64,000 nucleotides of DNA from RI-43 sp033764725 (lineage in GTDB: Bacteria; Pseudomonadota; Alphaproteobacteria; Caulobacterales; Aquidulcibacteraceae). How positions within the stretch are numbered: position 1 is the first letter of the stretch; each line of letters starts with the position of its first letter. The stretch is from contig JANRIR010000084.1 in NCBI GenBank assembly GCA_033764725.1, positions 1-64,000 of the forward strand. Reading direction: 5' to 3'. The notes below the pieces were generated by a model, which did no database searches, was not told the DNA's origin, and was given only the letters and a program-made list of their open reading frames with translations. Position numbers and translations under genes: made by a program. This document shows, piece after piece, positions 25,180 through 34,261 of this stretch.

Positions 25180-26289
25180 TCAGGCTGCGCCATCCAGCAC
25201 GGACTTGAAATTGCTCGGCGCGTGCGGGCCGATCACCAATTGCTCGAACGCGCCCACGCCATCGGCCGCCAGCCCGCCGGGGCCCTCATGGCGCGCCGTG
25301 CAGATCGCCTGGATGTGCAGATGCATCGGCGCCAGCGGATCGAGCGCGGCCGGATCGAAATCCTCGCGCGCGACGGCGAGACGGCCCTTATAGGCGCCGT
25401 GCCCCCATTCGGGATGGCTGTAGCCGATGCCCTTCATGAGGAACGTGCTCAGCGGCGTCCAGCGCACGACATGGTCGCGCCCGCTGGGATCCTTCACCTG
25501 CAGCAGCATTTCCGACGCCCAGCGCTTGCCATGCGCCCAGGTCATGTGGATGCGCGGTTCGTGCAGGTGCACCTGGCCATGCGCATCGACGCCGTCCGGC
25601 GCCAGCGTGCAGCGCTCGTTCCAAGGCAGTCCTTCGGCATCCTGGTTGACGTGATAATAGAGCGCGACGTTGGGAAAATTCGTCGGCGCCCAGAGCCAAT
25701 AGAATTGCGGGCTCATCGGCGGCGCCATGGGTTGCGCATCGGCCGCGCCGATCGGGCGCACGCCCCACGACCGGTCGCGCACGCCATAGGTCGAGGCGGC
25801 GGCGTACTCTTCACGCTTGCCGTCGATCTCTATGCAGCCGCTCCAGCGCACGGCCTGCGTAAAGCGCGTCAAATCCATCAGCAGGCGCGGCCCGTTGCGC
25901 CGCGTGAAGCGCGGCTCCTGAACGGGAAACGATCGACCTTCGCACACCAGCTCGCCGCGCACGCCCTCGCCGCTGTCGATGGCGATCTTCAAGCGGTGCA
26001 ACGGCTCCAAAACATCGATGGCGATTGGACCGACCGAAAGCTCCATGCGCTCCATGTTGAGTTCGCGCGAGGCATGCAGGCTGATCTGCTTGCCGTCGCG
26101 CAGCACGCTGACATGCGCATCCGCCACATTCAGGTGCGGATAGACGCCGAACGCTACCGCGAAGAAGCCCGAGCCGTCCTGGCGATAGCCGTTGAAGAAA
26201 TAGCGGTCGTAGAAGTTTCGGTCCGTGCCGGAGAATGCGATCGGCTCCGGGGTCTGGTGGATCGGATAATCATCGCCCTTGGTAAGCAC
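25180..26289 (-). CDS. Conserved hypothetical protein, DUF7064/DUF7065-like
   Basis: A 369-residue soluble protein without signal or membrane segment. Repeated aromatic beta-strand motifs (FYDRYFFNGYRQDGSGFFAVAFGVYPHLNVADAHVSVLRDG, YGVRDRSWGVRP, PQFYWLWAPTNFPNVALYYHVN) recall the lipocalin-like hydroxyneurosporene synthase/DUF7064 group. These are often encoded near phosphotransferases and acyl-CoA enzymes. No catalytic residues are evident. It is the first gene of the leftward set with the phosphotransferase, DUF6285 and MFS genes, so it may belong to the uptake or use of a lipid-like compound. Confidence 0.7.
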   Translation of the reverse strand: MLTKGDDYPIHQTPEPIAFSGTDRNFYDRYFFNGYRQDGSGFFAVAFGVYPHLNVADAHVSVLRDGKQISLHASRELNMERMELSVGPIAIDVLEPLHRLKIAIDSGEGVRGELVCEGRSFPVQEPRFTRRNGPRLLMDLTRFTQAVRWSGCIEIDGKREEYAAASTYGVRDRSWGVRPIGAADAQPMAPPMSPQFYWLWAPTNFPNVALYYHVNQDAEGLPWNERCTLAPDGVDAHGQVHLHEPRIHMTWAHGKRWASEMLLQVKDPSGRDHVVRWTPLSTFLMKGIGYSHPEWGHGAYKGRLAVAREDFDPAALDPLAPMHLHIQAICTARHEGPGGLAADGVGAFEQLVIGPHAPSNFKSVLDGAA

Positions 26290-26395
26290 GGCGTCCTCTC
26301 CTATGGTTTGGCCGCACCGTGGACGCTCCGACGCGCGAGTTCAATACCGCGCCCGGACGCTGCATTCAGGGCGCCGCTGCGGAAAGGGAACGGCG

Positions 26396-26797
26396 ATGAG
26401 CCCAGACGACTTGAACGCCTTCTTCGTCGAGGCGTTTCCGGGCGGGCGCGTGCGGGTCGTGTCCGCCGACGGCGCGACCGCGCTGTGTCGGCTGCCGTTC
26501 GACGCATCGAGCGTACGCCCCGGCGGCACGGTGTCCGGCCCCACGATGATGGCGCTCGCCGACAGCGCGATGTACGCGCTGGTTTTGTCGGCGATCGGCT
26601 TTCAGCCCATGGCGGTGACCACGAACCTCTCGATCAATTTCCTGCGCATGCCGGGGCGCGCGGATCTGGTCGCCGAAGCGCGCATGTTGAAGCGCGGCAA
26701 AAGCCTCGCCGTGGGCGACGTGTTCATCCGCGCCGAGGGCGACAGCGCGCCGTGCGCGCACGCCGTCGTCACCTATTCCATCCCGCCGCAGCGGTGA
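26396..26797 (+). CDS. PaaI family thioesterase (hotdog fold)
   Basis: A 133-residue hotdog protein. The helix region VRPGGTVSGPTMMALADSAMYALVLSAIG carries the PaaI-type Asp (ALADSAMY), followed by the core strands AVTTNLSINFLRMPGRADLVAEA. It probably hydrolyses acyl-CoA thioesters. The ATG at 26396 is preceded by GGAAAGGGAA. The reading frame extends upstream to 26279, overlapping the divergent gene, but that part is not conserved-looking. It is followed 4 nt later by the DUF423 gene. Confidence 0.86.
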   Translation: MSPDDLNAFFVEAFPGGRVRVVSADGATALCRLPFDASSVRPGGTVSGPTMMALADSAMYALVLSAIGFQPMAVTTNLSINFLRMPGRADLVAEARMLKRGKSLAVGDVFIRAEGDSAPCAHAVVTYSIPPQR

Positions 26798-26801
26798 GAT
26801 C

Positions 26802-27206
26802 ATGAAACTCATCGGACCAACGGCCTTCTTCGGTGCGATCTCGGGCTTCGCTTGCGTCGCCATCGGCGCCTTCGGCGCGCACGCGCTGAAGGACGCGCAG
26901 GCGAAGGAATGGGTGGAGATCGGCTTTCGCTATCATGCGCTGCACACGATGGCGTCATTCGCGTCGATCTCGTTTCGCAATTGGGGCGCGCCGCTTGCGC
27001 GCTACACGCCGCCTTTCTTTTTCGGCGGCATCATCCTGTTTTCGGGATCGCTGTATCTGATGGCGCTCGGCGCCCCGCGCTGGTTCGGCGCGATCACCCC
27101 GATTGGCGGGCTGTGTTTCCTGATCGGTTGGGCCATTCTCGCCAAGGCGGGCCTCGATCTTTATCGCATGAGCTTGAACAACGCTTCGGAGGACGCATCG
27201 CCATGA
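26802..27206 (+). CDS. DUF423 family membrane protein (YgdD-like)
   Basis: A 134-residue protein with four predicted helices and the family pattern GAISGFACVAIGAFGAHALKD, YHALHTMA, FFFGGIILFSGSLYLMAL and ITPIGGLCFLIGW. Function unknown across the family. The stop overlaps the ATG of the following hydrolase (ATGA). Confidence 0.92.
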   Translation: MKLIGPTAFFGAISGFACVAIGAFGAHALKDAQAKEWVEIGFRYHALHTMASFASISFRNWGAPLARYTPPFFFGGIILFSGSLYLMALGAPRWFGAITPIGGLCFLIGWAILAKAGLDLYRMSLNNASEDASP

Positions 27207-28207
27207 CAGCTTTTCCCGGATGGCCCGCGCCGGACTACGTCACGACGAACGGCATCCGCATGGCCGTGCACCACGCCGGCCCGCAAGACCGCAGCGCCGC
27301 TGCGCCGCCGATCGTGCTGTGCCATGGCTTTCCCGAGCTGGCGTTCTCCTGGCGCCATCAGCTGCGCGATCTCGGCGCGCAAGGCTTTCGAGTGCTTGCG
27401 CCCGATCAGCGCGGCTACGGCCTCACCGACCGTCCCGAGCCGGTCGACGCCTACGACATGACCAATCTGTGCGCCGATCTCGTCGGCCTGCTCGACGCCG
27501 AGGGCATCGAGAAGGCCGTGTTCGTCGGCCATGATTGGGGCGGCATCATCGTGTGGCAGATGCCGCTTCTGCACCCCGATCGCGTCGCCGGCGTGATCGG
27601 CGTCAACACGCCCTTCATGCCGCGCCCGCCGATCGATCCCATCGCCATCATGCGCGCGCGCATGGGCGACGACATGTACATCGTGCATTTCCAGAAGCCC
27701 CGCGAGGCGGATGCGTTTCTCAACGCCAATGTGCGCAAGGCGATGGATTTCTTCATGCGCCGTCCGCTGCCAGGCGCGGCGGCGTCTGACGGCCTGGCCT
27801 CCGGCAAGGGCCCCAACGGCGAATCCGCTTTCGCGCTCGTGCAAATGATCGCGGCCTATGATCCCGCCTTCGATCCGCGCGAGACGTTCCTCACCGAGGC
27901 TGAATTCGCCTTCTTCGTTGAGACATTCACGCGCACCGGCTTCACCGGCGGGATCAATTGGTACCGCAATTTCACGAAGAACTGGCGCGACTCGGAAGGC
28001 CGCGTCGAGCGCGTCGCGGTTCCCTCGCTCATGATCATGGCCGAGAACGACGCCGTGCTGCCGCCCTCCGCCGCGGACGGCATGGAGACCTACGTCCCGC
28101 ACCTGTCGCGTCGCTTGATCCGCGATTGCGGGCATTGGACCCAGCAGGAAAAGCCCGCCGAAACCACCGCCGCCATCGCGGACTGGATGCGTGCGACCTT
28201 CCCTTGA
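27203..28207 (+). CDS. Alpha/beta hydrolase, epoxide hydrolase-like
   Basis: 334 residues. The oxyanion motif is HGFPELAFSWRHQ, the nucleophile Asp is in VGHDWGGIIVW (a GHDWG elbow typical of soluble epoxide hydrolases and haloalkane dehalogenases), and the catalytic His is in RDCGHWTQQEKP. Lid residues include TGGINWYRN, the Tyr-containing segment of epoxide hydrolases. It likely opens epoxides to diols; the substrate is unknown. It is translationally coupled to DUF423. Confidence 0.9.
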   Translation: MTAFPGWPAPDYVTTNGIRMAVHHAGPQDRSAAAPPIVLCHGFPELAFSWRHQLRDLGAQGFRVLAPDQRGYGLTDRPEPVDAYDMTNLCADLVGLLDAEGIEKAVFVGHDWGGIIVWQMPLLHPDRVAGVIGVNTPFMPRPPIDPIAIMRARMGDDMYIVHFQKPREADAFLNANVRKAMDFFMRRPLPGAAASDGLASGKGPNGESAFALVQMIAAYDPAFDPRETFLTEAEFAFFVETFTRTGFTGGINWYRNFTKNWRDSEGRVERVAVPSLMIMAENDAVLPPSAADGMETYVPHLSRRLIRDCGHWTQQEKPAETTAAIADWMRATFP

Positions 28208-28255
28208 CCCGCGCCGCCCTTGCCCGCGGGCGGCCATGCGAATAGGTCAGGCCGC

Positions 28256-29236
28256 ATGAACGCGCCCGTCCAGCCGCCCCGCCGCGATCTGTATCCGGCC
28301 ATCGAGCCCTTTCAGAGCGAAATGCTCAAGGTCTCGCCCCTGCACACCATCTATGTGGAGCAGAGCGGCGCGGCCGGCGGGCGACCGGCGCTCGCGCTTC
28401 ACGGCGGCCCGGGCGGCGGCTCGAGCCCGGAAATGCGCCGTTTCTTCGATCCGCAGCGCTACCGCACGATCCTGATGGACCAGCGCGGCTGCGGCCGCTC
28501 GACGCCGAACGCCGAGATCGATGAGAACACCACCTGGGATCTGATCGACGACATCGAGCGCGTGCGCACGCGTCTGGGCATCGACAAATGGCTGGTGTTC
28601 GGCGGCTCCTGGGGCTCGACTTTGGCGCTGGCCTACGCCGCCACCCACCCCGAGCGCGTGGCTGCGCTCATTCTGCGCGGCGTCTTCCTGCTGACGGCGC
28701 ACGAAATCAGCTGGTTCTACCAGTCCGGCGCGGGCGACATCTTCCCCGACGCGTTCGAGCGCTATCAGGCGCCGATCCCGCCCGGCGAGCGCCACGACCT
28801 TGTCGCGGCGTTCCACCGCCGCCTGACCGCGCCCGACCGCGAGGTGCGCCTGCGCGCCGCCCGCGCGTGGGCGCGCTGGGAGGGCGAAACCATTTCGATC
28901 GCCGGCCCTTCGGCGCTGCCCGCCCGCTTCAACGACGACCGGTTCGTCGAAGCCTTCGCGCGGATCGAGTGCCATTATTTCATCAACAAGGGGTTCTTCC
29001 CGCGCGACGGCTGGCTGATCGAACAGCTCGACCGCTACCGTCACATTCCCGCGCGCATCGTGCATGGCCGTTACGACATGTGCACGCCGCTCTCCTCCGC
29101 CTGGACGCTGCACAAGGCATGGCCGCAGGCGCAGCTCGACATCATCCATGACGCCGGCCACTCGAGCCTCGAGCCCGGCATCGTGGACGCGCTCGTCCGC
29201 GCGGCGGACGACGCGCTGCGGCTGCCGCGGTGGTGA
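28256..29236 (+). CDS. pip: Prolyl aminopeptidase
   Basis: A 326-residue proline iminopeptidase (S33). The signature HGGPGGGSSPEMRRFFDPQRY is followed by DQRGCGRSTPN, the nucleophile Ser in FGGSWGSTLALAYA, Asp in HGRYDMCTP and His in DAGHSS. It removes N-terminal proline from peptides in the cytoplasm. ATG 28256 gives the usual N-terminus ahead of LYPAIEPF. It follows the hydrolase by 48 bp. Confidence 0.95.
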   Translation: MNAPVQPPRRDLYPAIEPFQSEMLKVSPLHTIYVEQSGAAGGRPALALHGGPGGGSSPEMRRFFDPQRYRTILMDQRGCGRSTPNAEIDENTTWDLIDDIERVRTRLGIDKWLVFGGSWGSTLALAYAATHPERVAALILRGVFLLTAHEISWFYQSGAGDIFPDAFERYQAPIPPGERHDLVAAFHRRLTAPDREVRLRAARAWARWEGETISIAGPSALPARFNDDRFVEAFARIECHYFINKGFFPRDGWLIEQLDRYRHIPARIVHGRYDMCTPLSSAWTLHKAWPQAQLDIIHDAGHSSLEPGIVDALVRAADDALRLPRW

Positions 29237-29240
29237 TGAA

Positions 29241-29415
29241 GTGAGGCAGTAGGCAGTAGTCAGACGTGACCGCATTGCTCCGGATTCGCAGCAGCGAATG
29301 CCGGGGCTATGTTTTCAAGATTGCAAAGAATGGACCCCGGATCGGCCTGCGGCCGTCCGGGGCGCGGCGGTCTCGACTGACTACTGCCTACTCACTACTG
29401 CCTACTCACTACCCC
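29241..29415. repeat. Intergenic element with heptameric repeats and nested hairpin
   Basis: This lies between convergent pip and mrdB. The right end has a 7-bp period (TGACTAC TGCCTAC TCACTAC, then TGCCTAC TCACTAC). The left end has the complementary units GTAGGCA and GTAGTCA, so AGGCAGTAGTCAG and CTGACTACTGCCT form an inverted repeat. Between them is a strong hairpin with arms CCCCGGA/TCCGGGG and GGCC/GGCC around 29335-29361. It has no coding capacity and probably terminates both genes; it may be a dispersed repeat. Confidence 0.6.
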
Positions 29416-29419
29416 CCGC

Positions 29420-30568
29420 TCACCACAAAATCCCCCGGCTGCCCGTCTGCTCGCGATGCAGATCGATGCTGAGCACGATGGCGAAGCCGGCCATCAGCGT
29501 CATCATCGCGGTGCCGCCATAAGAGATCAGCGGCAGCGGAATGCCGACGACGGGCGCCAGGCCCGTGACCATCATCGTGTTGATCGCGACGTAGCAGGCC
29601 AATGTTGCCGCGACGCCGGCGGCGGCGAGCTTCTGGAACAGGCCCTTGGCGCGCATCGAAACCTGCAGCGCCATGCCCATCAGACCCGCGTAAAGCACCA
29701 ACACCGCCGCGCCGCCGAGCAGGCCGAATTCCTCCACGATCATGGTGAAAATGAAGTCGGTGTGCTTCTCCGGCAGGAAATCGCCCTGCGATTGCGACCC
29801 CTGCTGATAGCCCTGCCCGAACAGCCCGGCCGATCCGATCGCGATCTTGGACTGCAGGACGTGATAGCCCTCGCCCAGGGGATCGTTGCGCAGGCCGAGA
29901 AAGACGTCGATGCGGTCGCGCTGATAATCGTGCAGCACCAATTGATAGGCGAACACCGCGCCGATCACCGCGGCGACCACCGCCGGCACGATGAAGCGCC
30001 AGCGCAAGCCCGCCAGGAACATGATCGCCACGCCCGCGAACGCGATCAGCATCGCGGTGCCGAGATCGGGCTGATGCATGACCAGGCCGACCGGCACGCC
30101 GATCAGGATGACGGGCGGGATGGTCCATAACAGCGCGCCGGATTGATGCGCGGGAATGTCCTGATAATAGCGCGCCAGCGCCAGCACGATGGCGATCTTC
30201 ATGAGCTCCGACGGCTGCAGCGAGATCGGCCCGACATCGAGCCAGCGCGTCGCGCCCATGCGCGTTTCGCCGGCGACCTCCACCGCGATGAGCAACAACA
30301 GCGCGATCGCATAAAGAAAATAGGCGCCCGCATACCAGATGCGCGGCGGCGCCATCGCCGTCACGATCGCCAGCGTGAGCATGATCGCGTAGCGCGTGAG
30401 ATGCTCGATCGGCATCGCGGTGGATTCGCCGCCGGACACCGAGAAATGCATCACCACGCCGATCAGCGCGATCGCGCTCAACAGCGTGATGATGCCCCAA
30501 TTCAAGCGCGCAATACGGTCGAACAGGCCGCGCGAGCCGCGCCCGCCGCCGGACATGGCGATCGTCAT
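29420..30568 (-). CDS. mrdB: Rod-shape peptidoglycan polymerase RodA
   Basis: A 382-residue SEDS glycosyltransferase with ten predicted helices. The motifs GATRWLDVGPISLQPSELMK, HQPDLGTAMLI, EKHTDFIFTMIVEEFG and GIPLPLISYGGTAMM are diagnostic of FtsW/RodA. It polymerises lipid II in the elongasome with PBP2. The ATG at 30568 overlaps the mrdA stop (ATGA). It is last in the mreB-mreC-mreD-mrdA-mrdB set. Confidence 0.97.
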   Translation of the reverse strand: MTIAMSGGGRGSRGLFDRIARLNWGIITLLSAIALIGVVMHFSVSGGESTAMPIEHLTRYAIMLTLAIVTAMAPPRIWYAGAYFLYAIALLLLIAVEVAGETRMGATRWLDVGPISLQPSELMKIAIVLALARYYQDIPAHQSGALLWTIPPVILIGVPVGLVMHQPDLGTAMLIAFAGVAIMFLAGLRWRFIVPAVVAAVIGAVFAYQLVLHDYQRDRIDVFLGLRNDPLGEGYHVLQSKIAIGSAGLFGQGYQQGSQSQGDFLPEKHTDFIFTMIVEEFGLLGGAAVLVLYAGLMGMALQVSMRAKGLFQKLAAAGVAATLACYVAINTMMVTGLAPVVGIPLPLISYGGTAMMTLMAGFAIVLSIDLHREQTGSRGILW

Positions 30569-32568
30569 GCGCGCGCTCCTTCCGTGCGGCCGGCGTCGAG
30601 ATCGGCAAGGCGCGCGGGCTGACGACGCGACGGATCGCGCAGGAACACCGCGCGCATGATGTCGCGCGCGATCGGCGCGGCCACGGCCGAGCCGCCGCCG
30701 CCATGCTCGACGATCACCGCGCAGGCGTAGCGCGGATCGTCCCACGGCCCGAAGCACACAAACAGCGCATGGTCCCGCAGACGCCATTCGAGCGAAGCGT
30801 TGGATTTGACGCCGCGCGCGCGCTCGGCGGCGGTGATGATGCGCACCTGTGCGGTGCCCGTCTTGCCGGCGATCCGCACAGGCTCCAGCCCGCGCGTGGC
30901 GTCGCTTGCTTCAATGATGCGGCCCTCGGCGGTGCGCACCAATTGCAGATCGCCGGCGCGGGTCGCGGTGCCGCCGCCCTCGTTGCACACGCCGTACATG
31001 CCCTGTCGCACGGCGGCGAGATGCTCGTCGCGCACGCCGGCGACGCGCTGGGCCGGGCGCGGCGGCGCAAGCCCCTGCGCCTCTCGCACCAGTCGCGGCG
31101 CCACCGCCTTGCCGTTGTTCGCAAGCCGCGCCGTCATCACCGCCAATTGCAGCGGCGTGACGAGCAGATCGCCTTGGCCGATGCCGAAATTCACCGTCAG
31201 GCCGGGCGTCCACTGGCCGCGCCCGATGCTGCGCCACCAGGCGGGATCGGGCACGATGCCGTCCTCGATCGACGGCACCCCGATCCGGTGGCTCTCGCCA
31301 AAGCCGAACTGACGCGCGACCTGCGCAATGCGCTCGGGCTCCGCGCGCAGCGCAGCCTGATAAAAATACACGTCGCAGGAATACTTGATCGCCTCGTGCA
31401 GATTGACCGAGCCATGCCCGCCGCGCCTCCAGCAGTGGAAATTTCTTCCGCCGAACGGAAAATATCCAGGGCAATTGACGCGCCAGTTCTCATCCACCCC
31501 CGCCTCGCGCGCAGCGATGCCGACGATCATCTTGAAGGTGGAACCCGGCGCGTAGGCGCCGGTCACCGCCTTATGGAAGAGCGGCTTGTATTCGTCCTCG
31601 TTGAGCGCACGGAAGGCGTCGAAGGCGATGCCGTTGACAAACGTGTTGGGGTCGAAGCCCGGCGCCGACGCCATCACCAGCAGGTCGCCGGTTTCGGTAT
31701 CCATGACGATCGCGGAGGCGCTCTCCCCCGCCATCCGCTCGAAGGCGAGGCGCTGCAATTCCGCGTCGAGCGTCAGCACCAGACCGCCGCCGCGCACCGG
31801 CTCCTTGCGCTCCTGCCCCACCTCGGAGACGACGCGCCCAGTGGCGTTGACCTCGACCTTGCGCCAGCCTGCAACGCCCTGGAGTTCTTCCTCCCACTCC
31901 GCCTCGACGCCCGCCTTGCCGAGACGCACATCGGGATTGCGCAGATACACCGGGTCGCACAGATGCGGCGGCAGCGGCGTTTCGTTCGTCCCCTCCTGGC
32001 ACGCAACGGCGCGCGTGATGTCGCGCTCGGTCGGCTTCTGCACATAGCCGATCGGGTGCGCGAACGCCTCTCCGTAGGGATAGCGCCGCACTTCGCCGGC
32101 GTCGGCGATGACGCCGTGCAATTCCGGCAGGCGCACGGCGATGGCGGAGAATTGCTCGCGCGTCAGCCCTTGGCGCAACAGGAACGGCTCGAAGCGACGC
32201 GCCTGACGTACGTCGCGCAAACGCCGCGCAATCCAGCTCTCATCGAGATCGCAGATCGCAGCGATCGTCGCGAGCGTTCGTTCGATGTCCTGGGCGTCCT
32301 CCGGCACGATCTTGATGTGAAAATCCTTGCTGGTGATCGCCAGATTGACGCCGAAGCGGTCATAGATGACGCCGCGCGGGGGCGCGATCACGCGCGTATC
32401 GAAGCGGTTTTCGTCGCGCGCCTCGGCGTAATTGGTGGGATCGAGCGTCTGCAGAAAGGCGATGCGCACGCCCACCGCCGAAAGGACGGCGAAGCCGCCC
32501 GCGCTCAACATCAGCGCGCGCTTGGTGAAAATCGCCTCCATGTCCCGCTTGGGCGAAATCATCGCCAT
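30565..32568 (-). CDS. mrdA: Penicillin-binding protein 2 (elongasome transpeptidase)
   Basis: A 667-residue bifunctional-class B PBP. One N-terminal helix (about 15-40) is followed by the pedestal domain with PPRGVIYDRFG and the transpeptidase domain. The nucleophile is in YAPGSTFKMI (SxxK), the second motif in KYSCDVYF (SxD in place of SxN, as in PBP2), and the third in AGKTGTAQV (KTG). It cross-links peptidoglycan during elongation with RodA. The ATG at 32568 has GGGAG 7 nt upstream and overlaps the mreD stop by 10 bp; ATGs at 32562 and 32541 are alternatives. Confidence 0.96.
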   Translation of the reverse strand: MAMISPKRDMEAIFTKRALMLSAGGFAVLSAVGVRIAFLQTLDPTNYAEARDENRFDTRVIAPPRGVIYDRFGVNLAITSKDFHIKIVPEDAQDIERTLATIAAICDLDESWIARRLRDVRQARRFEPFLLRQGLTREQFSAIAVRLPELHGVIADAGEVRRYPYGEAFAHPIGYVQKPTERDITRAVACQEGTNETPLPPHLCDPVYLRNPDVRLGKAGVEAEWEEELQGVAGWRKVEVNATGRVVSEVGQERKEPVRGGGLVLTLDAELQRLAFERMAGESASAIVMDTETGDLLVMASAPGFDPNTFVNGIAFDAFRALNEDEYKPLFHKAVTGAYAPGSTFKMIVGIAAREAGVDENWRVNCPGYFPFGGRNFHCWRRGGHGSVNLHEAIKYSCDVYFYQAALRAEPERIAQVARQFGFGESHRIGVPSIEDGIVPDPAWWRSIGRGQWTPGLTVNFGIGQGDLLVTPLQLAVMTARLANNGKAVAPRLVREAQGLAPPRPAQRVAGVRDEHLAAVRQGMYGVCNEGGGTATRAGDLQLVRTAEGRIIEASDATRGLEPVRIAGKTGTAQVRIITAAERARGVKSNASLEWRLRDHALFVCFGPWDDPRYACAVIVEHGGGGSAVAAPIARDIMRAVFLRDPSRRQPARLADLDAGRTEGARA

Positions 32569-33092
32569 TCCGCAGCTCCCGCACGTTGGGGTCCGATCGC
32601 CGAAGGCATGTAGAGCGGCCGCGCCAGCGGAAACAGCAGCGCCGTGATCGCGGCGGTCTCCATGAAGGCGAGCGCCGAGGCATTGCGCCCATAGGCGGCG
32701 AGCGCGATGAACGCGGCGAGCGCGCTCGTCGCGGCGCACGTCGCCGCGAAACCGCCCCACACCGCCAGAAGATTCGGCGCGCTCATCATGCGATTGGCGA
32801 ACAAGCCGACGAAAAACGCAAACACATAAAGCGCTGCAAACACGCCATATGGCCCGCCCGCCATCTGGTCGTGCAGCACGCCGAGCGCAAACAGGAACAG
32901 CGGCGTTCGCCATGTCGACGGCGCCTCCGAGGCCCAGCCATACGCCGCCCATAGCGCGACGAGCGGAAACGGCGGCTGCGCAGTGAGCGGCCCCAGCGGA
33001 AGCGCGGGAATGACGACGCCGATGATGGCGACGACGGCGCCGAGAATGCGGCGCATGCCTAGCCGCGCGCCGGGGGCCAGAACGCCGGTCAT
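32559..33092 (-). CDS. mreD: Rod shape-determining protein MreD
   Basis: A 177-residue hydrophobic protein with five or six predicted helices. FALGVLHDQMAGGPYGVFAALYV matches the conserved MreD segment (LGLLxDxxxGxPLG). It links MreC and the elongasome enzymes at the inner membrane. It overlaps mreC by four bases (ATGA) upstream and mrdA downstream. Confidence 0.92.
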   Translation of the reverse strand: MTGVLAPGARLGMRRILGAVVAIIGVVIPALPLGPLTAQPPFPLVALWAAYGWASEAPSTWRTPLFLFALGVLHDQMAGGPYGVFAALYVFAFFVGLFANRMMSAPNLLAVWGGFAATCAATSALAAFIALAAYGRNASALAFMETAAITALLFPLARPLYMPSAIGPQRAGAAEWR

Positions 33093-34189
33093 TGCGGGGG
33101 CGCCTGTAGCGCCGAAGGCGGCGGAGGCTCGGTCGCCGGCGGCGACGGCGGGGCATCCGAAGCCTCCGGCGCCGCGGCAAGCGAGGGCGGCGCGTCGCGC
33201 GGCGCGGCGGGCGTTGCCGTCGCCCTGCGTGGCGCTTCAGGCGCCGAGGCCAGCGCAGCGGGGCGCCTGACCGGCGGCCCAGGATCGGCGACGACGCCCT
33301 CGCGCTCGGGCGTTTCGAGCCCGTCATAGGGCGCGATGCGGACGAAATCGATCGGCGACTGCGCCGCCGACGGCGTCAGGCGCCACTCGCCCGACGCGAG
33401 GCGGTGCGCGTAGCCGACCGTCAAGCCGCGCGGATACACGCCGCCGTCGCCCGACGTGATCACGCGTTCGCCGTCGCGCAGATCCTGCTCCATGTATTCC
33501 AGCCGCGGCCCGATCGGCGCAGTCGGTTGCGTCAGCAATTCCGGCGGGCGGCTCGATTGGCCGGCGGCCAGCGCGCGCACGCGCGAGGCTGCGCCCATCA
33601 CCGGCACGCGCGAATTGTAATCGTCGAGCATCAGGATGCGCGACGACCGGCGCCCCACCGACACCACCCGCCCGACGAGGCCATTCTCATTCACCGCGAT
33701 GAAGCCGACGCGGACGCCGTGCTCGGCGCCGGCATTGGCCACGAGCGTGCGGGTGAACGGGCCGCCGCTGTCGAGCACCACCTGTGCGGCGATGGAACGG
33801 GTGAGATCGGCGCCGGCGCCGAAGGCGTCGGGCGGCATGCGCAGCAGCGCCTCGAAGCGCGCATTGCGCTCGGCCAGGCGCTGGGCCATGTCGCGCCAGG
33901 AGCGCAGATCGCGATTTTCAGCTTCCAGCGCCCGCACGCGCCCGGCGGCGTCCCACATCGCGCCGAGCCGCGCGAAGACGCCCTCCGCATCGCGCGCAGG
34001 CCCGGTCGCGACCTGACCGATCGCGGCGGCGGAATCGTCGGCGCCGACGATCGCCTGGTCGGACGGCGCGCGCCCGCGCCACAGAATCAAGACGATGGCG
34101 GCGATCACCAGCACGCCGGCGGCGACCGCGCCGAGCGGGATCAGCCGCTGTGCGCCCGGTCGTCTTACTGCGCCTCTGCGTCTGGCCAC
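33089..34189 (-). CDS. mreC: Rod shape-determining protein MreC
   Basis: A 366-residue protein. One N-terminal helix (about 18-38) is followed by a coiled-coil segment (VRALEAENRDLRSWRDMAQRLAERNARFEALL, about 82-115) and the beta-barrel core (VNENGLVGRVVSVGRRSSRILMLDDYNSRVPV, GVYPRGLTVG). The C-terminal tail of about 80 residues is low-complexity Pro/Ala/Glu and extends beyond the usual core, as in many Alphaproteobacteria. It scaffolds the elongasome in the periplasm. A 72-bp gap separates it from mreB. Confidence 0.94.
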   Translation of the reverse strand: MARRRGAVRRPGAQRLIPLGAVAAGVLVIAAIVLILWRGRAPSDQAIVGADDSAAAIGQVATGPARDAEGVFARLGAMWDAAGRVRALEAENRDLRSWRDMAQRLAERNARFEALLRMPPDAFGAGADLTRSIAAQVVLDSGGPFTRTLVANAGAEHGVRVGFIAVNENGLVGRVVSVGRRSSRILMLDDYNSRVPVMGAASRVRALAAGQSSRPPELLTQPTAPIGPRLEYMEQDLRDGERVITSGDGGVYPRGLTVGYAHRLASGEWRLTPSAAQSPIDFVRIAPYDGLETPEREGVVADPGPPVRRPAALASAPEAPRRATATPAAPRDAPPSLAAAPEASDAPPSPPATEPPPPSALQAPPQ

Positions 34190-34261
34190 TTGCGCGCCCT
34201 CGCCGCTGCCGCGCGCCGCCGATCAGGCAGGCGCAAAACGCCTCACACGTCCCCCATCGTC

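Noticed and set aside
24127..26805. A long plus-strand open frame of 892 codons
   Set aside because: It lies antisense to three genes with clear family motifs, and its translation is Arg/Ala/His-rich with no domain. High GC on the other strand removes stop codons.
30703..32613. A 636-codon plus-strand frame opposite mrdA
   Set aside because: mrdA carries SxxK, SxD and KTG motifs in the minus frame; the plus frame has no domain signature.
32569..33327. Apparent MreD-PBP2 fusion: the mrdA frame stays open far upstream
   Set aside because: mreD is in another frame with its own overlap start and stop, and GGGAG precedes the PBP2 ATG at 32568.
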